Positions 36,328 to 44,937 of a DNA stretch of 64,000 nucleotides are shown piece by piece. Positions within the stretch are counted from its first letter, which is position 1, and each line of letters starts with the position of its first letter. Source of the stretch: Hwanghaeella sp964350445 (GTDB lineage Bacteria; Pseudomonadota; Alphaproteobacteria; UBA8366; Aestuariispiraceae). The position numbers were made by a program, and so were the translations under genes. Where the stretch lies: assembly GCA_964350445.1 (NCBI GenBank), contig CAYGKA010000026.1:1-64000 (forward strand). The letters are read 5' to 3'. A model generated the notes under the pieces. It worked only from the letters and a program-made list of their open reading frames with translations. It ran no database searches and had not been told where the DNA came from.

Positions 36328-36395
36328 CGTTTGCCGATTGCTTTTTGCCCCAAACAATTCTGGACACTTTCCGAACCGCGACTATGTTTGCCGGC

Positions 36396-36962
36396 ATGGT
36401 GAAACTGACAAAAATTTACACGCGCGGCGGCGATGGCGGAGAAACTTCGCTGGGGGACGGCTCGCGCCGCGCCAAGTTCGACATCCGCGTCGCGGCCTAC
36501 GGGACGGTTGACGAGGCGAATTCAGTGATCGGCCTCGTGCGGCTTCATACGGAAGGCGGACTCGACGCCCTGCTCTCGCGGATACAGAACGACCTTTTCG
36601 ACCTTGGTGCAGACCTGTGCACGCCCGAAGACGGACGAAAGGCCGAAGGCGCCCTGCGCATCACCGACGCGCAGGTCGATCGCCTGGAAGTGGAAATAGA
36701 CACGCATAACGAACCGCTCGCAGATCTGACCAGTTTCGTGTTGCCGGGCGGCACACCGGCGGCAGCCTATTTGCACCTTGCCCGCACCGTGGTCCGACGG
36801 GCGGAACGGGAGACCATCGAACTGGCCCGGGCGGAACAGGTGAATCCTGCGGCCATCAAATATCTCAACAGGCTTTCGGACCTGCTGTTCGTCCTGTCCC
36901 GCCACTGCAACGACGGTGGCCAGGCGGACGTGCTGTGGGTACCGGGTGCGAACCGGTCCTGA
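36396..36962 (+). CDS. Cob(I)alamin adenosyltransferase, PduO type
   Basis: 188 residues from the ATG at 36396 (MVKLTKIYTRGGDGGET, the canonical start; an ATG four codons earlier is possible). Transfers adenosyl from ATP to cob(I)alamin. ATP-binding TRGGDGGETSL, Asp/Arg positions in DLGADLCTP and the C-terminal RAERETIELA and LNRLSDLLFVLSR are all typical. Provides coenzyme B12, which the NrdJ encoded at 53302 needs. Sits in the conserved HIG1-adenosyltransferase-etf neighbourhood. Confidence 0.93.
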   Translation: MVKLTKIYTRGGDGGETSLGDGSRRAKFDIRVAAYGTVDEANSVIGLVRLHTEGGLDALLSRIQNDLFDLGADLCTPEDGRKAEGALRITDAQVDRLEVEIDTHNEPLADLTSFVLPGGTPAAAYLHLARTVVRRAERETIELARAEQVNPAAIKYLNRLSDLLFVLSRHCNDGGQADVLWVPGANRS

Positions 36963-36996
36963 GGGACCGGTCTTTAAGAATTGGAAAGAAACCACC

Positions 36997-37281
36997 ATGT
37001 CGGAAGAAGAACTCGCGAATGTCGAACCGACGGCAGTGATGCTGATCGCGGGGACGGTTTTCATCATAACGGTCATCGCGGCGATAATCCTGCAAATCCT
37101 GGCCTTCCGGCATAAGCGCGAATTCGGCAGCGCCTATATGCTCAAGGACTCCCTCTTCCGGCACAAGGAACTGGTCTATACGGACGAGGGCATGCGCTAT
37201 ATCAACTGGCAGAAGCGCTTGGCGATGATCTGCACGGTAATCATCGCGGCCCTGCTGCTGCTGGACCGTTTTGTCATATGA
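36997..37281 (+). CDS. Small two-helix membrane protein, unknown
   Basis: 94 residues from the ATG at 36997 (GGAAAG upstream). Helices at about 15-34 and 75-91 flank a basic soluble segment with HKREFGSAYMLKD. No family recognised. Same strand as, and 34 bases after, the adenosyltransferase. Confidence 0.6.
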   Translation: MSEEELANVEPTAVMLIAGTVFIITVIAAIILQILAFRHKREFGSAYMLKDSLFRHKELVYTDEGMRYINWQKRLAMICTVIIAALLLLDRFVI

Positions 37282-37311
37282 AGACCATAACAGCATGAGG
37301 GACCGGCCCGC

Positions 37312-38022
37312 ATGCTGACGGAGGCCCTGCTCTACCTCGTCACCCCCTGTCCCGGCTGGGCCCGTCAAGGCGGTTACCTGCGCGAAAGCATCGCCATCGG
37401 TGCGCGCCACGGCCGCCACAAGAAGGACTGGGCGGACCATCTGACCAACACCAAGAACGCCGTCCTCCATGCCGCCGGTCTGTGCGCCAAGAAGCGGCGG
37501 GCCATCGTCTTGGGAAGCGGACATGGTTTCGACCTGCCGCTGGAGTCGCTGGCATCGACCTTCGCCCGGATCGACCTGGTCGATACAGTGCATCCGCTGA
37601 CGGCACGGATCCGAGCAAGGCGGCATCGCCGGGTTTCGCTGATCGAGGCGGATGTGACCGGCGTCGACGGTCCCCGCCCCGCCTTTCCAGCCGATACGGA
37701 TCTGATCATCAGCCTCAACCTCGTTTCACAACTGGGTGTCGCGCCGGGAATAGACGCCGCTGAACGCGCCAACCTGCGCCGCCGCCACATGACGGAGACC
37801 CTGTCGCTGGGTTGCGTCTCCTGCATCATCGGGGATATCGAACGACGGGAAAGCCGGCGCGGCGCGGGCGAACCGGACGCCGTGACCGTGGACTGGCCGA
37901 CTCCGTCCGGGTTGGCGGAACCCCTGGAAATCCGGGAATGGCGGTGGCCGGTGGCGCCTTTCGGTGAGGTCGCCGCGGATATCGATGTATCGACCACGGT
38001 GCGCGCCGCGATATGGGCCTAG
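37312..38022 (+). CDS. Methyltransferase-like protein, unknown
   Basis: 236 residues. A Rossmann-type glycine-rich segment AIVLGSGHGFDLPL followed by RIDLVDTVHP resembles the SAM-binding first and second strands of class I methyltransferases, but the later motifs are weak. No catalytic assignment is possible. Same-strand group with the adenosyltransferase and the 94-residue membrane protein. Confidence 0.6.
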   Translation: MLTEALLYLVTPCPGWARQGGYLRESIAIGARHGRHKKDWADHLTNTKNAVLHAAGLCAKKRRAIVLGSGHGFDLPLESLASTFARIDLVDTVHPLTARIRARRHRRVSLIEADVTGVDGPRPAFPADTDLIISLNLVSQLGVAPGIDAAERANLRRRHMTETLSLGCVSCIIGDIERRESRRGAGEPDAVTVDWPTPSGLAEPLEIREWRWPVAPFGEVAADIDVSTTVRAAIWA

Positions 38023-38384
38023 CATTTCCGCTGCGGCGGCATGCGCCATTGCCCTATCCGGGTGTCGCCCTACCCTAATGTGAAGTCCCCCTGCCCAATG
38101 TTGAAGGGGGGTCGCGGATCGGCAAGAAAGCGGCCTGCCTGCGACTTGACCCGGCACCTACGCGGCCCTAAACACGGGGGCTGCGCCAGATGGAGACTGG
38201 CTTTTCGTTTCCTTGGGTGCTGTGTCGAATTGTCTGGAAACGAGGCATGTCCGATGTGGAGGGAGCCACGCCGGACCGGCTCTGACCCAGTCGGCCCAAG
38301 CCCGATCAGGGCTGTGGACCGATTTCAGGGTCGCACGATGGGCGGCCTCTTGTTTGTGAACCTTGTTGCGAAGGATTCCCGAAG
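38023..38384. other. Leader region before etfB
   Basis: About 360 bases without a supported gene. The only clear element is a candidate promoter at 38146-38174, which would leave a leader of roughly 200 bases before etfB. No tRNA, known riboswitch or strong terminator recognised. Confidence 0.5.
38146..38174 (+). promoter_or_regulatory. Candidate sigma-70-like promoter for etfBA
   Basis: TTGACC (38146-38151) and TAAACA (38169-38174) are separated by 17 bases. The -35 matches consensus at five of six positions, the -10 at only three. A plausible but unproved start for the etf operon. Confidence 0.35.
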
Positions 38385-39134
38385 ATGAAAGTTCTCGTCC
38401 CCGTTAAGCGGGTCGTCGACTACAACGTCAAAATCCGCGTTAAGCCGGATCAGACGGGCGTCGAGACCGCGAACGTGAAGATGTCCATGAACCCGTTCGA
38501 CGAAATCGCCGTCGAACAAGCTGTGCGCTTGAAGGAAGCCGGCACCGTGACGGAAATCATCGCGATTTCCGTTGGCCCGACGCAGAGCCAGGAAACGATC
38601 CGCACCGCGCTTGCCATGGGCGCCGACCGCGGCATCCTGGTCGAAGCCGACGCCGACGTCGAACCGCTCGCCGTCGCCAAGATTTTGAAGGCGATCGTCG
38701 ACAAGGAAGGTCCGGAACTGGTTCTTCTCGGCAAGCAGGCCATCGACGACGACAGCAACCAGACCGGCCAGATGCTGGCCGCCCTGATGGGCTGGCCGCA
38801 GGCCACCTTCGCTTCGAAAATCGAGATGAAGGACGGTTCCATGGACGTGACCCGCGAAGTGGACGGCGGCCTGGAAAGCATCAACGTCAAGCTGCCCGCC
38901 GCGGTGACGGTGGATCTGCGCTTGAACGAGCCGCGCTATGCGTCCCTGCCGAACATCATGAAGGCGAAGAAAAAGCCGATCGATACGATGGCGCCCGCCG
39001 ATCTCGGTGTCGATACCGCCAAGCGCCTCTCCGTGGTGAAGGTGATCGAGCCGGAAAAACGCCAGGGCGGCACCAAAGTCGGGTCTGTCGCCGAACTGGT
39101 CGACAAGCTGAAGAACGAAGCAAAGGTAATCTGA
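38385..39134 (+). CDS. etfB: Electron transfer flavoprotein subunit beta
   Basis: 249 residues. MKVLVPVKRVVDYNVKIRVK opens the AMP-binding domain; the family motif VEPLAVAKILKAIVDKEGPELVLLGKQAIDDD is present. With EtfA it carries electrons from acyl-CoA dehydrogenases to the ubiquinone pool. First gene of etfB-etfA-hbd. Confidence 0.96.
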   Translation: MKVLVPVKRVVDYNVKIRVKPDQTGVETANVKMSMNPFDEIAVEQAVRLKEAGTVTEIIAISVGPTQSQETIRTALAMGADRGILVEADADVEPLAVAKILKAIVDKEGPELVLLGKQAIDDDSNQTGQMLAALMGWPQATFASKIEMKDGSMDVTREVDGGLESINVKLPAAVTVDLRLNEPRYASLPNIMKAKKKPIDTMAPADLGVDTAKRLSVVKVIEPEKRQGGTKVGSVAELVDKLKNEAKVI

Positions 39135-39186
39135 TCGGCGCATCACGCTATCGGATCCGGGAAATTTCTAGGTTAGGAGACAGTCG

Positions 39187-40128
39187 ATGAGCAATCTGGT
39201 CCTCGTCGAACATGAAGGCGGCGAAATCAAAGCGGCCACGTTGAACACGGTCGCGGCCGCCAAGGCCGCCGGCGGCGACATCACGCTGCTGGTTGCCGGT
39301 TCGGGCTGCGGCGGCGTCGCCGACGCGGCCGCCAAGATCGAAGGCGCGTCCAAGGTTCTGTGTGCGGATGCGCCGGAACTGGAAAGCCAGCTGGCTGAAA
39401 ACTACGCGCCGCTGATCGTGAAACTGGCGTCGAATTTCACGCATGTCTGGGCGCCGGCAGACACGTTCGGCAAGAACATTCTGCCGCGTGCCGCCGCCAT
39501 GATGGACATGCAGCAGATTTCCGACATCACCGGCGTCATCGATGCCGATACGTTCGAACGGCCGATCTATGCCGGTAACGCGATCGCCACTGTGAAGTCC
39601 GGCGATGCGGTGAAGTTCATCACCGTCCGCGGCACCGCGTTTGAAGCGGTCGCGACCGAGGGCGGCTCCGCCGCTGTCGAAGCGGTCGGTGCGGAAGGCG
39701 ATAGCGGTCTTTCCAGTTTCCTGGGTGCGGAAATCACCGTCAGCGAACGTCCCGAACTCACTTCGGCCCGGATCGTCATTTCCGGCGGCCGCGGCATGCA
39801 GTCCGGCGACAATTTCCCAATGCTGGAAAAGGTCGCCGACAAGCTCGGCGCCGCCGTTGGGGCGTCACGCGCCGCAGTCGATGCCGGCTTCGTGCCGAAC
39901 GACTATCAGGTCGGCCAGACCGGCAAGGTCGTCGCCCCCGATCTGTATATCGCGGTCGGCATCTCCGGCGCCATCCAGCACTTGGCGGGGATGAAGGACT
40001 CCAAAGTGATCGTCGCGATCAACAAGGATGAAGAAGCCCCGATTTTCCAGGTTGCGGATTACGGCCTGGTCGCCGATTTGTTCCAAGCCGTCCCGGAATT
40101 GGAAGCGGAACTGGACAAAGTCCTCTGA
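39187..40128 (+). CDS. etfA: Electron transfer flavoprotein subunit alpha
   Basis: 313 residues. C-terminal FAD-binding domain is clear: SGGRGMQSGDNF, then VGQTGKVVAPDLYIAVGISGAIQHLAGM and VAINKDEEAPIFQVADYGLV. AGGAGA ribosome site upstream. 52 bases after etfB. Confidence 0.96.
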   Translation: MSNLVLVEHEGGEIKAATLNTVAAAKAAGGDITLLVAGSGCGGVADAAAKIEGASKVLCADAPELESQLAENYAPLIVKLASNFTHVWAPADTFGKNILPRAAAMMDMQQISDITGVIDADTFERPIYAGNAIATVKSGDAVKFITVRGTAFEAVATEGGSAAVEAVGAEGDSGLSSFLGAEITVSERPELTSARIVISGGRGMQSGDNFPMLEKVADKLGAAVGASRAAVDAGFVPNDYQVGQTGKVVAPDLYIAVGISGAIQHLAGMKDSKVIVAINKDEEAPIFQVADYGLVADLFQAVPELEAELDKVL

Positions 40129-40219
40129 TTTGCGCAAGGCTATGCTGCGGTGCGGAATTCGGGCGGGGTAGCCCCTAACCGACATCGCGGCATAGCCGTT
40201 GCGGGAATCGGGAAAGACA

Positions 40220-41092
40220 ATGACAAAAAAAGTTGGCGTGATTGGTGCGGGACAAATGGGACATGGCGTTGCCCATGTCAGTGCCGCGCATGGATATGAA
40301 GTCGTCTTGGTCGATATCGATCAATCGGCTCTGGACAAGGCCCAGGAAAACATCCGGGCGGGCTTGGAGCGGCAGGTCGTCAAACACGACGATGACCCGG
40401 GCATGGTCGATGCCGCCATGGCGCGGATCAGCGCTTCCACAGATTATGCAGCGATTGCGGACTGCGATCTTGTCGTGGAGTCCGCGACCGAGAACGAAGA
40501 TCTGAAGCGCAAGATATTCGTCGAACTGGCCAATCACCTGAAACCCGAGGCCTGGATCGGCACGAATACCTCCTCGATCTCGATCACAAGGCTGGCCACC
40601 GCTTCGGACCGGCCGGACAGGTTCATCGGGCTTCATTTCATGAACCCGGTGCCGGCGATGAAGCTGGTTGAAGTCATTCGCGGTCTTCAGACCTCGGAAG
40701 ACACCTATAAACAATGCTGCGACTTCGCCGAAATCCTGGGCAAGACCGTCGCCAGTGCCGAGGATTTCCCGGCCTTCATCGTCAACCGCATTCTGCTGCC
40801 GATGATCAACGAGGCGGTCTACACACTCTATGAAGGCGTCGGTTCGGTGACCGGAATCGATACGTCGCTGAAATTGGGCGCGAACCACCCGCTCGGGCCG
40901 CTGGAACTGGCGGACTTCATCGGGCTGGATACCTGCCTTGCGATTATGCAGGTGCTCTACAACGACCTTTCCGACAGCAAATACCGTCCCTGCCCGCTGC
41001 TGGTCAAATATGTCGAGGCGGGATGGCTGGGCCGTAAAACGGGCCGCGGTTTCTACGATTATTCCACCGATACCCCCGTCCCGACCCGGTAA
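40220..41092 (+). CDS. hbd: 3-hydroxybutyryl-CoA dehydrogenase
   Basis: 290 residues from the ATG at 40220 (GGGAAAG upstream). NAD(P)-binding GAGQMGHG near residue 9, catalytic His in LHFMNPVPAMKLVEV, and the C-terminal NHPLGPLELADFIGLD. Interconverts acetoacetyl-CoA and 3-hydroxybutyryl-CoA in fatty-acid, PHB or ethylmalonyl-CoA metabolism. Follows etfA and ends at a strong terminator. Confidence 0.94.
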   Translation: MTKKVGVIGAGQMGHGVAHVSAAHGYEVVLVDIDQSALDKAQENIRAGLERQVVKHDDDPGMVDAAMARISASTDYAAIADCDLVVESATENEDLKRKIFVELANHLKPEAWIGTNTSSISITRLATASDRPDRFIGLHFMNPVPAMKLVEVIRGLQTSEDTYKQCCDFAEILGKTVASAEDFPAFIVNRILLPMINEAVYTLYEGVGSVTGIDTSLKLGANHPLGPLELADFIGLDTCLAIMQVLYNDLSDSKYRPCPLLVKYVEAGWLGRKTGRGFYDYSTDTPVPTR

Positions 41093-41116
41093 TCGGATTG
41101 GCATGACGGATATTCG

Positions 41117-41150
41117 AAGCCGCGCCGGGATTAATCCGGCGCGGCTTTGT
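41117..41150 (+). terminator. Intrinsic terminator of etfBA-hbd
   Basis: AAGCCGCGCCGG and CCGGCGCGGCTT form a perfect 12-base stem with a seven-base loop, then TTTGTCTTT. Textbook rho-independent terminator 25 bases after the hbd stop. Confidence 0.92.
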
Positions 41151-41381
41151 CTTTGGCGGCATCCGTCTGACCGTAACGCTTGACGGAAGCACTCCGGCTA
41201 ACTCCAATTGACGTCTTGGAAACTTGTTTTCGGAATACGGGGCCGACGCTGCCGGTTGAGCAGGGCGGCCCGTGTCCCGGAATACCAGACGCAGGGGCAG
41301 GCAAAACCCAGGCAACAGGGTCTTGGATAGGGCGTCGTGGTCGATATCAGAGGTCACCGGACAGTATCCGGTTTGGAAAAT

Positions 41382-41885
41382 ATGGCTTACGATTTTTCCA
41401 ACTTGCGTGTGCTGGTTGTCGACGACAACCGCTTCATGCGTGAAACGGTCGAAGCGATCCTGGAGTCGATCGGGATCGGCACGGTCTATCATGCCGTGGA
41501 TGCCGAAGACGGCTTCAAAATGACCCGGGAAAAGATGCCGGACGTCATCGTCTCCGACTGGGACATGGAGCCGGGTGACGGCATTACCTTGGTGAAATGG
41601 CTGCGGTCCAGCCCCGACAACCCCGACAAGTACATACCGATCATCATGCTCACCGGGTTCAGCGAACGGAACCGCGTCATGGAAGCGCGGGATTCCGGCG
41701 TCACGGAATTCCTGGCCAAGCCGGTATCGACGAAATCCATGCATGCGCGGCTGATGTCGATCATCGATCAGCCGCGCCCCTTCATACGGACCGACTACTA
41801 TTTCGGCCCGGACCGCCGGCGCCGGGCGGACAAGAACTACAAGGGACGCGAGCGCAGGCAGAACAAGGACGTATTCTTCATCTGA
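41382..41885 (+). CDS. Single-domain response regulator with a basic tail
   Basis: 167 residues from the ATG at 41382 (TGGAAAA upstream). CheY-like receiver: acidic pair Asp14/Asp15, phosphoacceptor Asp59 in VIVSDWDM, Lys113 in AKP. No output domain; after about residue 130 comes a basic tail (RRRRADKNYKGRERRQNK) ending FFI. No histidine kinase nearby. The next gene encodes an Hpt-like protein, so the two may act together in a phosphorelay. Confidence 0.88.
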   Translation: MAYDFSNLRVLVVDDNRFMRETVEAILESIGIGTVYHAVDAEDGFKMTREKMPDVIVSDWDMEPGDGITLVKWLRSSPDNPDKYIPIIMLTGFSERNRVMEARDSGVTEFLAKPVSTKSMHARLMSIIDQPRPFIRTDYYFGPDRRRRADKNYKGRERRQNKDVFFI

Positions 41886-41937
41886 CGTGGAGAAAACCGT
41901 CGCCGGCACGGGACAAGAGCTGGGCGGGGAGAGAGAA

Positions 41938-42432
41938 ATGGCCGAAGAGATGCGTGGCGGGATTCGTGTGGAAAGACCGCCCAACCGGTTGGCGGACAAG
42001 GTACCCAGGACTGGCGGGAAGACGCTGCAGCAGGCCGTTGCCGATGCTGACCGCGCCATCGAACGGTTGAGCAAGGATTACGGCAAACATCTCGCCGAAG
42101 ACATGGCGGCGCTCGAAAAATACATGGGAGCCGTGAAAGAAAGCGCGACGGCCGCCAACCTAAAGACCTTGTTTCGCTTGGTTCATAACATGCGCGGCCA
42201 GGCGGCGACCTTCGGCTTTCCCCTGATTACGGAAGTCGGCCGGTCCCTATGCCTCTATCTTCTGGAGACCGAGCACGAGCGAGAAGTGAACGTCGATCTG
42301 ATCGAACAGCATGTGAACGCCCTGCGCGTCATCTATCGGGAAAAGATTGAAGGCCATGGCGACACGGTGAGCCGCCAAGTCGTCGAAGCCCTGATGAAGG
42401 CCGTGGAGACGCAAACAAGCCGGCACCAGTAG
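41938..42432 (+). CDS. Hpt-like phosphotransfer protein
   Basis: 164 residues from the ATG at 41938 (GGGGAGAGAG upstream); a GTG at 41887 would add 17 residues. All-helical, with a candidate phosphorylated His83 in FRLVHNMRGQAATFGF, resembling the HxLKG core of histidine phosphotransfer domains with Arg for Lys. Lies 52 bases after the receiver gene on the same strand. Function inferred. Confidence 0.7.
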   Translation: MAEEMRGGIRVERPPNRLADKVPRTGGKTLQQAVADADRAIERLSKDYGKHLAEDMAALEKYMGAVKESATAANLKTLFRLVHNMRGQAATFGFPLITEVGRSLCLYLLETEHEREVNVDLIEQHVNALRVIYREKIEGHGDTVSRQVVEALMKAVETQTSRHQ

Positions 42433-42449
42433 AACCGGAAACGCCGCGC

Positions 42450-43052
42450 TCAGCCCCCGGCCTTCTCTTCCAGCAGATAACGCACGAGGTTCTTGGCGTC
42501 TTCCGAGTCCCATTCCGCCGGACCGAACATGCCGCCCACGACATTGCCTTGGCGGTCGATCGCATAGGTCGCCGGAAGACCGCGGTTCTTGAAGGCCCGC
42601 CCGAGGGCGAATTTCTCATCGAGATAAATGGCCAAATTCTCCAGCCCCAGCTTGTCGCGCAGGAAAGCCTCGGCGACACGCTTGCCGCCGCGGTCCTGGT
42701 TGATCGCCACAACCTCGAAATCCTCGTCCGGGAATGCCGCCTGCAAACGGTCCAGCGACGGCATCTCCTTGATGCAGGGCGCGCACCAGGTCGCCCAGAA
42801 ATTGACGATCAGGACCTTTCCTTGGAACGCCGTCATGTCGATTTGGGCGCCGTCGCCGGTCTGAAACGCCGTTGTGGGCGCCGCGACCCGCTCTTTCAGC
42901 AAGGTGAAGCCCTGCATTTCCCCGTCCGTCGGCGGAAAACCGGCCGCCGAAGGCGCCCCGGCAAACGCCAGGAAAAAGGCCATTGCGAAACCTGCCAGCG
43001 CCGCGCCGGCCCGTTGCGGACCGCATTTGGGGAAAAACCGTATCGAAATCAT
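42450..43052 (-). CDS. TlpA-type periplasmic thiol:disulfide oxidoreductase
   Basis: 200 residues. Signal peptide or anchor at about 1-37; thioredoxin fold with active site WCAPC (Cys90, Cys93) and the following KEMPSLDRL. Typical of ResA/TlpA proteins that reduce apocytochrome or CuA sites. In alphaproteobacteria it commonly lies divergent from argH, as here. Confidence 0.91.
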   Translation of the reverse strand: MISIRFFPKCGPQRAGAALAGFAMAFFLAFAGAPSAAGFPPTDGEMQGFTLLKERVAAPTTAFQTGDGAQIDMTAFQGKVLIVNFWATWCAPCIKEMPSLDRLQAAFPDEDFEVVAINQDRGGKRVAEAFLRDKLGLENLAIYLDEKFALGRAFKNRGLPATYAIDRQGNVVGGMFGPAEWDSEDAKNLVRYLLEEKAGG

Positions 43053-43310
43053 ACCAAACTCGCTTCCAGCGGGTTGTTTTCGCCGTGACGATAAGATTTA
43101 TCAAATCCGGGACGATTTACCCCATCCAGGCGGATAAATCCCGTCACAAGCGCTTGATTAGCGGGCCCGTTCGGTGGGGAAACCCTGTTGCAAGCCGCCT
43201 TATGGCAAAGGATAGTCCGGCCCGGCCTGACCCGTGACAAACCACGGAACAGGTAGCGAACCACCCATCTTTCGGCCGGGCAGCACCCGGCAACACATAT
43301 AGAGGCGTTC

Positions 43311-44723
43311 ATGACGGATACAAAGGGCAACGAAAAAAACGCGGCCAATGCCATGTGGGGCGGCCGGTTTTCCGCCGGTCCCGCGGAAATCATGGAGAAG
43401 ATCAATGCCTCCATCGATTTCGACAAACGCCTCTACGCCCAGGATATTCAGGGGTCGAAGGCTCATGCCGAGATGCTGGCCAAGCAGGGGATCATTTCCA
43501 GCGACGACGCGGCGCAGATCCTAAAGGGCCTGGACCAGATCAAGGGTGAGATTGAGGCCGGCACCTTCAATTTCAGCCGTGCGCTTGAAGACATCCACAT
43601 GAACGTGGAAGCACGGCTGCGGGAAATCATCGGCGACCCGGCAGGCCGTCTGCACACGGGACGCAGCCGGAACGATCAGGTAATCACCGATGTCCGCCTG
43701 TGGCTGCGCGATGCGGTCGACGGCATCGACACGCGCCTCGCGGCGCTGCAAAGCGCCCTGATCGCCCAGGCGGAACAGCACGCCGATGTCGTCATGCCGG
43801 GCTATACCCACCTTCAGACCGCCCAGCCGGTCACCTGGGGCCACCACATGTTGGCCTATGCGGAAATGGTCGGCCGTGACCGCGGGCGTCTAGCCGATTG
43901 CCGCAAGCGGATGAACGAATGCCCGTTGGGCTCCGCCGCACTGGCCGGAACCTCCTTCCCCATCGACCGTTTTGCGACGGCGGCGGCGCTGGGCTTCGAC
44001 CGGCCGATGGCGAATTCCATGGACGGCGTGTCCGCCCGCGACTTCATCATGGAATTCCTGGCAGCCGCCTCGATCATGGCGGTGCACCTCTCCAGGCTCG
44101 CTGAAGAAATCGTGATCTGGGCTTCCGACCGGTTCCGCTTCGTCGAATTGACGGACGCCTTCACCACCGGATCGTCGATCATGCCGCAGAAGCGCAACCC
44201 CGACGCCGCCGAATTGGTGCGCGCGAAGCCGGGTCGCATTATCGGCGCGCTGGTTTCCATTCTGACGGTGATGAAGGGGCTTCCGATGACCTTCGCGAAG
44301 GACATGCAGGAAGACAAGGAACCCCTGTTCGACGCGGTCGAGAACCTGGTTCTGGCGATCGAGGCCTCGGCCGGCATGGTGGCCGATATGAAACCCCGCC
44401 CCGACGTGCTGCGCGCCGCGCTCAGCGCGGGTTTCCCCACCGCGACCGACTTGGCTGACTGGCTTGTGCGGGTGCTTGGCATGCCGTTCCGCGACGCCCA
44501 TCACGTTACCGGTTCGATCGTCGCGATGGCCGAGAAGAAAGGCGTCGATATCGCAGAATTGAGCTTGGAAGAGCTGCAATCAGTGGAATCCGCGATCACG
44601 GAGGATATATATTCTGTATTATCTCCGGAAGCGTCGATCCAAAGCCGAACCAGTTTCGGCGGAACGTCGCCCGACAACGTCCGCGCGGCGGCTGCTGAAG
44701 CGCGGAAAAGGTTTTCGGTATGA
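43311..44723 (+). CDS. argH: Argininosuccinate lyase
   Basis: 470 residues. Cleaves argininosuccinate to arginine and fumarate. MWGGRF at the start and the superfamily signature GSSIMPQKRNPDAAE (about 285-300) are intact. Overlaps the lipoprotein gene by four bases (ATGA). Confidence 0.97.
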   Translation: MTDTKGNEKNAANAMWGGRFSAGPAEIMEKINASIDFDKRLYAQDIQGSKAHAEMLAKQGIISSDDAAQILKGLDQIKGEIEAGTFNFSRALEDIHMNVEARLREIIGDPAGRLHTGRSRNDQVITDVRLWLRDAVDGIDTRLAALQSALIAQAEQHADVVMPGYTHLQTAQPVTWGHHMLAYAEMVGRDRGRLADCRKRMNECPLGSAALAGTSFPIDRFATAAALGFDRPMANSMDGVSARDFIMEFLAAASIMAVHLSRLAEEIVIWASDRFRFVELTDAFTTGSSIMPQKRNPDAAELVRAKPGRIIGALVSILTVMKGLPMTFAKDMQEDKEPLFDAVENLVLAIEASAGMVADMKPRPDVLRAALSAGFPTATDLADWLVRVLGMPFRDAHHVTGSIVAMAEKKGVDIAELSLEELQSVESAITEDIYSVLSPEASIQSRTSFGGTSPDNVRAAAAEARKRFSV

Positions 44724-44911
44724 ACGACGAAACGGCAAGTCTGGCGGACCCCCGCGGTGCCTCGAGAAAAGGCCGGAAAGCCCTGGCGATCAAAACCGGG
44801 CTGATTCTGGCCGGCGTCGTGGCGCTGGGATTGACCGCGGGCTGCGGCAAGAAGGACGACCCGAAAGCACCCGGACCGTCTTCCTATCCGAAAACCTATC
44901 CGACATCGTGA
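44720..44911 (+). CDS. LptM-like small lipoprotein
   Basis: 63 residues. A hydrophobic helix ends in the lipobox LTAGC (Cys42), then a short GKKDDPKAPGP tail as in LptM (YifL), which aids LptD maturation. Unusual is a polar stretch of about 24 residues before the hydrophobic segment; the start is fixed by the ATGA overlap with argH unless an internal start is used. Conserved place between argH and lysA. Confidence 0.8.
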   Translation: MNDETASLADPRGASRKGRKALAIKTGLILAGVVALGLTAGCGKKDDPKAPGPSSYPKTYPTS

Positions 44912-44937
44912 CGGCCCGTCACCGGAGATTTTGAACC

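Noticed and set aside
38023..38384. A tRNA or small gene in the gap before etfB
   Set aside because: No cloverleaf or convincing short coding frame with a ribosome site could be found.
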